Positions 33,873-40,733 of a stretch of 64,000 bases of DNA are shown one piece after another (the first letter of the stretch is position 1; every line of letters starts with the position of its first letter). The DNA is from Polyangiaceae bacterium (lineage in GTDB: Bacteria > Myxococcota_A > Polyangia > Polyangiales > Polyangiaceae). A program made the position numbers and the translations under genes. A model generated the notes under the pieces. It saw only the letters and a list, made by a program, of their open reading frames with translations. It was not told the DNA's origin and searched no databases. The stretch lies in the NCBI GenBank assembly GCA_015075635.1, contig JABTUA010000003.1, positions 1,426,001 through 1,490,000 of the forward strand, given 5' to 3'.

Positions 33873-36143
33873 ATGGGGTGTCGATCGACTCTCGCGCCGT
33901 GTTTCGCTCTGATCGTCCTGGCTGGCTGCAGCGACAGGCCGGCCGCGTCCCCGGCTGCCGCGCCGCTACCGGCGGCGAGCGCCTCCACGCCCGCGCCCGG
34001 GCCCAAGGCGGCGCGACCCGAGTTCGAGAACCCGGGCGGCATGTGGCTGCCGAAGCAGCTCGAGGCCCACGTCGAGACGCTCCAGAAGCTCGGCCTCGAG
34101 CTCGATCCGAAGAAGCTCGCGGACCCCATGGCCTATCCGCTCGGCGCGGTGGTCAGCCTGGGTGGTTGCTCCGCCAGCTTCGTCTCCCCGGAGGGGCTCA
34201 TCGTCACCAACCACCACTGCGTGACCGGTGCCCTCGGCTACAACTCCACGCCGGAACAAAACCTGCTCAAGAACGGCTACCTGGCAAAGTCGCGCGCCGA
34301 AGAGAAGTGGAACGGTCCCACGGCTCGCGTCTACGTGACGCAAGCCCTGAGCGACGTCACCGACTTCGTGCGCTCGGGCCTCGAGCAGATCAAGGACGAC
34401 AAGAAGCGGCACGAGACCATCGAGAGCCGCGAGAAGGAGCTGATCGCCAAGTGCGAGAAGCAGCCGAACGTGCGCTGCGATCTGGCCAGCTATTTCGGCG
34501 GCGGCCAGTACCTCTTGATCGAGAAGCTCGAGATCAAGGACGTGCGCCTGGTGTACGCGCCGCACGAAGGCGTCGGCAACTTCGGCGGCGAGATCGACAA
34601 CTGGCGCTGGCCGCGCCACGGCGGTGATTTCGCGTTCTTGCGGGCCTACGTCGGCAAAGACGGCAAGCCCGCCGACCATTCGCCGGACAACGTGCCGTAC
34701 CAGCCGCGCATGCACCTGCGGCTGGCCGAGCGGGGGCTCGGCCCCGGCGACCTGGTGTTCGTCGCGGGCTACCCCGGGCGGACCATGCGCCTGTCCACCG
34801 CGGAGGAGACTGCGGAGGCCGTCGAGTGGTACTACCCGAAGCGCATCCGCCTGTTCGAGGACTACCTCGCCCTGATCGAGAAGCTCGGGAAGGAAGACCC
34901 GGACGTGGCCATCAAGGCGCGGCCCACGGAGCGAGGGCTCGCCAACGCGCTCACCTACACCAAGGGGTCGCTCGAGGGCCTGACGAAAGGCGGCGCCGCG
35001 GAGCTGCGCAAGAAGCGTGAGGTGGCCCTCTCGACCTGGATAGGCGCGGACGCCGAGCGGCAGAAGCGCTTCGGCGAGGTGCTGCCTCGGCTGGAGAAGC
35101 ACTTCGCAGAGCGGAAGAAGCACCGCGAGCTCGGCTACGCGTTGAGCGAGGTCGAGCGCATGTCGAGCCTGGTCGGCGCCGCGCACACCATCGTGCGTAT
35201 GGCCGAGGAGCGTCCCAAGGCGGACGCGCAGCGCAAGCCGGAGTTCCAGCAGCGCAACTGGCAGCGCATCGAGCAGGAGCAGCAGGCGCTCGAGAAGCGC
35301 TACTCGCGGAAGCTCGACAGCGCCATGCTGCGGCTGGCGCTCGGGCGGATCGCCAAGCACGCGGACGAGAACGCCAAGAAGCGCGTCCTGCCCGTCTTCC
35401 TGGGCAAGGCCGAGCCGAGCGAGAAGAACATCGAGGCAGCGGTCGAGCGTCTGTACAAGGAGACCAAGCTCGAAGACACCAAGACCCGGCTCGAGCTCGT
35501 CAAGAAGGCCAAGACGGCCGAGCTCGGCGCGAGCAAGGACCCGTTCATCCGGCTCGGGCTGGCGCTCCGGCCGTTGTTCAAGGAGCGCGACGACCGCTCC
35601 GACGCCGAGAGCGGCGCGCTCGCCCTGATCCGCCCGCTCTACGTGGCGGCGCTCCGGGAGCACGCGCCGACCCCCGTCGCCCCGGACGCGAACGGGACGC
35701 TGCGAGTGACCTACGGCACGGTGCGCGGCTACCGCCCCACGCCTGAGGCGCCCGTCTTCACGCCGTTCACCACGGCCAAGGAGCTGGTCGCGAAGGCGAC
35801 CGGCAAGGAGCCGTTCGATGCGCCGCCGCGCCTGGTCGAGCTGGCGAAGTCGGGGAAGAATGGCCCCTACGCGGACCCGACTCTGGGCGGGCTGCCCGTG
35901 GACTTCCTGGCCGACCTCGACATCACCGGCGGCAACAGCGGCTCACCCACGCTGAACGCGCGCGGCGAGCTGGTGGGTCTGGCTTTCGACGGCAACTACG
36001 AGGCCATGGCCAGCGACTGGGTGTTCATGCCGGACATCACCCGCAGCATCCACGTGGATCTGCGCTTCATGACCTGGGTGATGGATGCCGTGGACGGCGC
36101 GGATCACCTGCTGAGAGAGATGGGGAAGAAGCCGGCGCTCTGA
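33873..36143 (+). CDS. S46 dipeptidyl-peptidase, DPP7-like lipoprotein
   Basis: 756 residues from the ATG at 33873. The lipobox is LAGC (Cys19). The S46 catalytic set is present: VTNHHCV (about 112-117), Asp252 in NWRWPRHGGDFAF, and Ser689 in GGNSGSP. The residue 18 after the Ser is Gly707 (FDGNYEAM), matching the Gly that gives DPP7 its preference for hydrophobic P1 residues, whereas DPP11 has Arg there. A helical insertion domain (about 420-600) is typical. It cleaves dipeptides from peptide N-termini at the cell surface, plausible for growth on peptides or prey. Confidence 0.92.
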   Translation: MGCRSTLAPCFALIVLAGCSDRPAASPAAAPLPAASASTPAPGPKAARPEFENPGGMWLPKQLEAHVETLQKLGLELDPKKLADPMAYPLGAVVSLGGCSASFVSPEGLIVTNHHCVTGALGYNSTPEQNLLKNGYLAKSRAEEKWNGPTARVYVTQALSDVTDFVRSGLEQIKDDKKRHETIESREKELIAKCEKQPNVRCDLASYFGGGQYLLIEKLEIKDVRLVYAPHEGVGNFGGEIDNWRWPRHGGDFAFLRAYVGKDGKPADHSPDNVPYQPRMHLRLAERGLGPGDLVFVAGYPGRTMRLSTAEETAEAVEWYYPKRIRLFEDYLALIEKLGKEDPDVAIKARPTERGLANALTYTKGSLEGLTKGGAAELRKKREVALSTWIGADAERQKRFGEVLPRLEKHFAERKKHRELGYALSEVERMSSLVGAAHTIVRMAEERPKADAQRKPEFQQRNWQRIEQEQQALEKRYSRKLDSAMLRLALGRIAKHADENAKKRVLPVFLGKAEPSEKNIEAAVERLYKETKLEDTKTRLELVKKAKTAELGASKDPFIRLGLALRPLFKERDDRSDAESGALALIRPLYVAALREHAPTPVAPDANGTLRVTYGTVRGYRPTPEAPVFTPFTTAKELVAKATGKEPFDAPPRLVELAKSGKNGPYADPTLGGLPVDFLADLDITGGNSGSPTLNARGELVGLAFDGNYEAMASDWVFMPDITRSIHVDLRFMTWVMDAVDGADHLLREMGKKPAL

Positions 36144-36265
36144 GCCCGATTCACTTCGGTGCGAGTCGGAGAATTCGCGCCACGAACGCCACGACGCGGC
36201 GACGCCACTGAAGAAGAAGAGGAAGAACAGACCTGGGAGAGCGTCGCTTGGCGCCCTTCCCGAGG

Positions 36266-36685
36266 CTACGGCCCGAAGCCGTACTGCCCGCAGCCCGCGA
36301 AGTCGAAGTTGGCGCGGACGACATGGCCGCTGCCCGTGCAGTCGGCCTCGACGTGGCCGCTGACGCCGCCGCTCTTCACGCTGCCGACGAAGCTCATCTT
36401 GCCGCAGCCCGAGCCGATGGTGTCGAAATTGCCGCCGGCGAAGTAGCTCACGCGCATGCCGCCGGAGTCGCTGAACGAGAGCCGACGCTTCGCGGCATCG
36501 ACCAAGGTGACGGTGTGCGTGGTCACGCTCCCGCCGCCCAAGCTGGAGGTACTCTCCGAGACCTGGCAGTCCGTGGTCTCGAAGGCGGCGCCGTTGAACG
36601 ACACGCTGCCGGTCACGTTCGACTTGGACTTGCAGGCGAGGAGGGCCCCGAGGACCAGCAGCGCCGCGACGAGGGGGGCGTCCAC
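36266..36685 (-). CDS. Small beta-rich lipoprotein
   Basis: 139 residues from a GTG at 36685, which gives a signal peptide with lipobox LGALLAC; an upstream ATG at 36805 would bury it. The mature part has alternating strands (VTGSVSFNGAAFETTDCQVS, VTTHTVTLVDAAKRRLSFSD, GHVEADCTGSGHVVRANFDF) and four Cys. GGAG lies about 9 nt upstream. Family unknown; an immunoglobulin-like or lipocalin-like beta fold is possible. Confidence 0.65.
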   Translation of the reverse strand: MDAPLVAALLVLGALLACKSKSNVTGSVSFNGAAFETTDCQVSESTSSLGGGSVTTHTVTLVDAAKRRLSFSDSGGMRVSYFAGGNFDTIGSGCGKMSFVGSVKSGGVSGHVEADCTGSGHVVRANFDFAGCGQYGFGP

Positions 36686-36904
36686 ATTCGCGCTCCGCTG
36701 GCGCCCGCCAACGCCACGCGACTCTTCCGTGCGGTCGAAACGGCCGGCGCCGGTCGCGGCCGGCATTCGCACTCGCCTCTCAGTGCCGGAACGTGATCTG
36801 ATCATGGCAAGACTGCTCGAGTGATCCCGGGGCTCGGCTGACCGCCGAGCGGCTCGTATCGAGCCGCTTTGTCGCCCACCGAACTAGGGACACCCCCCCT
36901 GGCC

Positions 36905-37408
36905 TCACGACTTCTTGGCGCTCGCGGTGAGGTTGATCAACGTGGTGCCGTCGTCCGAGCTCTTCGTGGCGGAGACGCTCACCGTGAGCTCTGCGTTCGA
37001 CATGTTGAGGATGGTGGTGTCGCCGCCCGCGAGCTCGCCGTCCACCTTGAAGCCGGACAGGTTCTTTTTGTAGTACTCGAGCACCTGCTGCGTGCTGTCG
37101 GAGCTGTTCAGCATGACCATGTGCCCTTCGCCCTGCGAGATGGTCACGGCGCTGATCACCTTGGCCCCGGGGTAGATGGGGACCGCCTTGGGGAAGTCGG
37201 CCGGCACGCTGCTCCCGGTGCCGAGCTGGACCTCGGTCTCCTTGCCGTCGGGGCCCTTCTGCTTGAGCTTCACCTGGCCGGTCTTCGAGTCGATGTTCAC
37301 TTCGCCGCCGGTGGCCTTCTCGGCGGCCTTCTCGGCCATCTTCTCTTCGATCTTCCGGCAGCCGCCCGTGACCAGGGCGAGCGCGACGAGCACGAGTACG
37401 GTTCGCAT
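36905..37408 (-). CDS. Lipoprotein of unknown function
   Basis: 167 residues. The signal peptide ends in VTGGC (Cys17), followed by a Lys/Glu-rich helix (RKIEEKMAEKAAEKATGGEV). The rest has MVMLNSSDSTQQVLEYYKKN and TTLINLTASAKKS, a mixed alpha/beta domain with an overall layout like small lipoproteins of myxobacteria. TAGGCT lies 9 nt before the ATG. It is upstream of and divergent to the phosphatase gene across 262 bp. Confidence 0.75.
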   Translation of the reverse strand: MRTVLVLVALALVTGGCRKIEEKMAEKAAEKATGGEVNIDSKTGQVKLKQKGPDGKETEVQLGTGSSVPADFPKAVPIYPGAKVISAVTISQGEGHMVMLNSSDSTQQVLEYYKKNLSGFKVDGELAGGDTTILNMSNAELTVSVSATKSSDDGTTLINLTASAKKS

Positions 37409-37652
37409 GGCGGGCGGAGCCTAGCACCATCTCTGGTGCGGAAAAGCCCGGCCCGTCGACGTCGGTCGCGCCCCGGAAGTCCCATCTCCTGACCGGGAAG
37501 CGGGCGCCGCGCGACCATGGCCACGGACATCGGGGCGTGCGCCGGCCTCGCCGGATGTTCCCGTGGGTCGTCGCTACCGTGGCCGGCCGAGATCTGCCGA
37601 TGCCAGACCTTCGGCGCGCTGGGGGCTGGCCGCGCCAGGCGCTCGGCTCCGC

Positions 37653-37658
37653 TATACT
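37653..37658 (+). promoter_or_regulatory. -10-like element (TATACT)
   Basis: Near-consensus TATACT ends 12 nt before the ATG at 37671, implying a 5' leader of about five bases for the phosphatase-kinase operon. Confidence 0.45.
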
Positions 37659-37670
37659 CCGCGCCGATCC

Positions 37671-38153
37671 ATGCCCGCCGTTCGCGTCTGTTTCGTCTGC
37701 CTCGGGAACATCTGTCGCTCACCGACCGCGGAAGGGGTGATGCGCCACCTGCTCGAGCGCGAAGGGCTCGGGGCGCAGGTCGAGGTGGACAGTGCCGGGA
37801 CCGCCGCCTACCACAGCGGCGAGCCGCCGGATCGGCGGGCGGCGGCAGCCGCGCGAGCTCGCGGCATCGCAGTCGGTGGGGCCGCCCGGCAGTTCCGCAA
37901 ACCGGACTGGGAGCGCTTCGACTACGTGCTGGCGATGGACCGCGACAACTTCGACGACCTCCGCCGCAGCGCTCCGGCACACCACCACGAGAAGCTGTTC
38001 CTGCTCCGGCAGTTCGACCCGAGCGCTCCCAAGCATGCCAGCGTGCCGGACCCTTACTACGGCGGCGACGAAGGCTTCGAGGAGGTGCTGGATCTGTGCG
38101 AAGCCGCCTGTCGCGGGTTGATCGGACACCTGCGCGAGCGCCACGGTCTGTGA
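37671..38153 (+). CDS. Low-molecular-weight protein-tyrosine-phosphatase family protein
   Basis: 160 residues from the ATG at 37671. The P-loop is VCFVCLGNICRSPTAEG, with the CX5R motif at Cys10-Arg16, and the general-acid loop is VPDPYYGGDEGFEEV. Length and motifs match LMW-PTPs. Its stop overlaps the next start (TGATG), so it is coupled to a fructosamine-kinase family gene; such pairs in other bacteria act in removal of sugar adducts from amines, with the phosphatase acting on phosphorylated sugar or sugar-amine rather than on phosphotyrosine. Confidence 0.93.
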   Translation: MPAVRVCFVCLGNICRSPTAEGVMRHLLEREGLGAQVEVDSAGTAAYHSGEPPDRRAAAAARARGIAVGGAARQFRKPDWERFDYVLAMDRDNFDDLRRSAPAHHHEKLFLLRQFDPSAPKHASVPDPYYGGDEGFEEVLDLCEAACRGLIGHLRERHGL

Positions 38154-38998
38154 TGCGCGAAGCACTCCGGAGCGAGCTCGGTCGGGCGCTCGGCAGTCCG
38201 GTGGCGCGAGCTTCCGCGATCTCGGGCGGGGACATCAACGAAGCGCACGCGGTCGAGCTCGCGGACGGGCGCTGCGTGTTCGTCAAACACAACGCCGCCT
38301 GTCCAATCGGCATGTTCGAGGCGGAGGCGGAGGGGCTCGGCTGGCTCGGCGAGTCGCACACCCTCCCCGTGCCCGGGGTGCTCGCCGTGGGCGCCGACTA
38401 CCTGGTGCTCGAGCTGATCGAGCCCGGCCGGCGCGGCGCGGGCTTCGACGAGGAGCTCGGCCGGGGGCTGGCGGCCCTCCACGCCTCTGGCGCCCCGGCG
38501 TTCGGCCACGCCCGGCACAACTTCATCGGCCGATTGCCGCAGGACAACTCGAGCGAGCCCGACTGGCCCAGCTTCTACCGCGAGCGCCGCCTCCGCCCGA
38601 TGGTGGACCAAGCGCGGGATGTCCTCGGCCGCGAGCTCTGCTCCGCGTTCGAGCGGCTCTTCGCCAACCTGGCGGACCGGGTCGGCCCGGCCGAGCCCCC
38701 CGCGCGGCTCCACGGCGACCTCTGGGGGGGCAACCTGCACGCCACGGCGTCCGGCGCGCCGTGCTTGATCGACCCGGCCGTCTACGCCGGGCACCGCGAG
38801 ATGGACCTCGCCATGATGAAGCTCTTCGGCGGCTTCGGGCCCCGGGTCTTCGCCGCATACGACGAGGCCTTTCCGCTAGAACCCGGGTTTGCCGAGCGGG
38901 TGGCGCTCTACCAGCTCTACCCGCTCCTGGTACACGTGAACCTGTTCGGGCGAGGCTACGTCGGTAGTGTGCGGGAAGCGCTGTCGGGCTACCTCTGA
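38153..38998 (+). CDS. Fructosamine/ribulosamine 3-kinase family protein
   Basis: 281 residues. The FN3K (APH-like kinase) motifs are ISGGDINEAHAVEL near the N-terminus, VFVKHN (ATP-binding Lys), LHGDLWGGN (catalytic Asp) and LIDPAVYAGHREMDLAMMKL (DPA..G.RE.D). Bacterial homologues are mainly ribulosamine/erythrulosamine 3-kinases that repair glycated lysines; phosphorylation destabilises the adduct. It is translationally coupled to the upstream LMW phosphatase. Its stop codon lies within a 41-nt dispersed repeat. Confidence 0.93.
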   Translation: MREALRSELGRALGSPVARASAISGGDINEAHAVELADGRCVFVKHNAACPIGMFEAEAEGLGWLGESHTLPVPGVLAVGADYLVLELIEPGRRGAGFDEELGRGLAALHASGAPAFGHARHNFIGRLPQDNSSEPDWPSFYRERRLRPMVDQARDVLGRELCSAFERLFANLADRVGPAEPPARLHGDLWGGNLHATASGAPCLIDPAVYAGHREMDLAMMKLFGGFGPRVFAAYDEAFPLEPGFAERVALYQLYPLLVHVNLFGRGYVGSVREALSGYL

Positions 38999-39034
38999 CC
39001 CGGCCTCCAGTGTCTCGGCACGAGCAGATCGCGA
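38994..39034 (+). repeat. 41-nt dispersed repeat, copy 2
   Basis: 35 of 41 bases match 2182-2222, all differences being transitions; it contains the stop codon of the upstream kinase gene. Confidence 0.6.
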
Positions 39035-39103
39035 GCTGGGCGAAGCGCGGGTACGATCGTCTTCTTGACGCCGGCGGGCCTCGGGGCAAGAAGGCCGCTC
39101 CCC

Positions 39104-39787
39104 ATGGCGTCTCCCCGCATCGTGTCCATCGGTCGCGGAGAAGATCTGGTGAGCGTCATCGGAGAGGCGTGCCGCGGGCTCGACGGCTGGGTCCACGCCA
39201 CGGGAGCCGTCGAACAGGTCGAGCTTCGACTGATGGGCGAGGGCGCGAACCCGGTGCGCGCGCCGCGCGGGCGCTTCGCGCTCGTGCAGCTCTCGGGTCC
39301 GACGGGCGGTCCCTACGGCGTCACGCTCTCGCGGGCCTCCGACGCGGGTGCGGAGGTCTGGGCCGGAGAGCTGGTGCGGGCGCGCTCCGATGGAGTGACG
39401 GCGTTCGTTCAGCCGAGCGCGCTGGTCGACAAACCTGCTGCGCCTCCTCAGCCGGCGCCTCAGCGCGCGCCGGCGCCGCCGTCGTCGCCCGTGAACGAGC
39501 CGGTCACTCCGGTGCCGAACGAGTGGGCCAAAGCGGCGCTCGCCAGCGCGCTGGTGCGCCGGGCGGCCGAGGCCGAGCACGAGCCGCTCATCCCGGAGCC
39601 CGGCGATCTGGTGCAGCACTTCGCCTTCGGCCTGTGCGAGGTGCTGATGGGCGACGACGAGCGGCTCAAGATCCGCGACGTCGGCGGCCCGGGGCGGATC
39701 CGCGAGATCCGCCTGGACATGCTGCGCGTGACCGGCCCGGGCGAGAAAGACGGCAAACGCCTGTATCGCCTGGAGCGGAAGAGCTAG
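39104..39787 (+). CDS. PPC/DUF296-domain protein
   Basis: 227 residues from the ATG at 39104. The N-terminal part (SIGRGEDLVSVIGEACRGLD, GWVHATGAVEQVELRLMG, and a later strand with GELVRARSDGVTAFVQ) fits the PPC (DUF296) fold, a small trimeric domain found in bacterial proteins and fused to AT-hooks in plants. A Pro/Ala-rich linker (about 115-145) leads to a C-terminal domain, LVQHFAFGLCEVLMGDDERL. An in-frame TTG at 39065 with TACGAT 7 nt before it is an alternative start. Function unknown; nucleic-acid association is possible. Confidence 0.65.
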   Translation: MASPRIVSIGRGEDLVSVIGEACRGLDGWVHATGAVEQVELRLMGEGANPVRAPRGRFALVQLSGPTGGPYGVTLSRASDAGAEVWAGELVRARSDGVTAFVQPSALVDKPAAPPQPAPQRAPAPPSSPVNEPVTPVPNEWAKAALASALVRRAAEAEHEPLIPEPGDLVQHFAFGLCEVLMGDDERLKIRDVGGPGRIREIRLDMLRVTGPGEKDGKRLYRLERKS

Positions 39788-39797
39788 CTCGAACGGG

Positions 39798-40733
39798 TCA
39801 CTTCGCGGGGTTCTGGGCCAGCTTGGTCGAGAGGGCGTCGAGCGCCCGCGACTGATCGGCGTTGGCGCTCTGCTTGGCCGCCGCGACCAGCTTGGGCGTG
39901 GACGGGTCGTTCACGACCAGAAGCGCGCGCTCCGCCTTGCTGCGCACGTAGCCGGTGTTCTCGAGGAACACCCGCATCAGCGCGCGGGCAGCGATGGCCC
40001 GGACCTGGGCGCCTTCGCCGGTCTTGGACACGTCCGGCGTCTGCCACGCCCAGGCGTTGCCCACCGCGCCGAGGCTCTTCGCCACGACCAGGAGCTGCGC
40101 CTCGTCCTTGGTGTTGGTGAGCTTCGCCAGCGCGCTGGCCGCCACCGTGCGCCGGCACTCGCCGAGCGCGGACACGACCGCCGCTTGCTTCGGGTTGTTG
40201 GTGGTCGCCAGACGCGCCAGCTTCTTGGCCGAGGCGTCGTCGCCGATGCGCCCGAGGGCCTCGGCGGCGGCGCGCACGACCTCGAAGTCGGTCTCGCGAT
40301 CGAGGATGGCGTTCAAGACCGGGTTCGCGCGCGTGTCGCGGATCAGGCCGACCGCCTCGATCAGACCGACGCGCAGCGTGGTCCAGCTCGAGTTCGTCAT
40401 CTTGCCGCGGGTGGGACCGTCCAGGGCGAGCATCTCCAGCATCGGGAAGAGCGCGTCCTTACCCAGCGCCTGGAGCGGCAGCATGATGCTGGCTGCCCGG
40501 CCGCGCTTCATCTGATCCGCTTCGACGGCGAGCTTGGGGGCCTCCGCGACCTTGGCGAACACGGCGGCGTTCTGCGCGCGCGCCTTGGTCACCTCCGCCT
40601 TGAGGGCCGTGCGGTCCTTCGCCTTGAGGTGACGGGCTTGAACGCCGATGCCGTCGGCGAGCGCGGTTCCGGTGAGCGCCGCCATCACGAGCCCCGCCGC
40701 GGCGAGGCTGACCAAGAGCTTCATGGTCCTCAT
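39798..40733 (-). CDS. Exported HEAT-repeat protein
   Basis: 311 residues starting at the ATG (40733) that overlaps the PAD stop as ATGA, with GGGAG at good spacing. The signal peptide is MRTMKLLVSLAAAGLVMAA...ALADG. The mature part holds HEAT-type helical pairs (TTLRVGLIEAVGLIRDTRAN, FEVVRAAAEALGRIGDDASA, AAVVSALGECRRTVAASALA, QLLVVAKSLGAVGNAWAWQT). Periplasmic HEAT proteins act as scaffolds; translation coupling to the PAD lipoprotein suggests a role with it, for example as a partner in secretion or as a substrate-docking factor. Confidence 0.8.
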   Translation of the reverse strand: MRTMKLLVSLAAAGLVMAALTGTALADGIGVQARHLKAKDRTALKAEVTKARAQNAAVFAKVAEAPKLAVEADQMKRGRAASIMLPLQALGKDALFPMLEMLALDGPTRGKMTNSSWTTLRVGLIEAVGLIRDTRANPVLNAILDRETDFEVVRAAAEALGRIGDDASAKKLARLATTNNPKQAAVVSALGECRRTVAASALAKLTNTKDEAQLLVVAKSLGAVGNAWAWQTPDVSKTGEGAQVRAIAARALMRVFLENTGYVRSKAERALLVVNDPSTPKLVAAAKQSANADQSRALDALSTKLAQNPAK

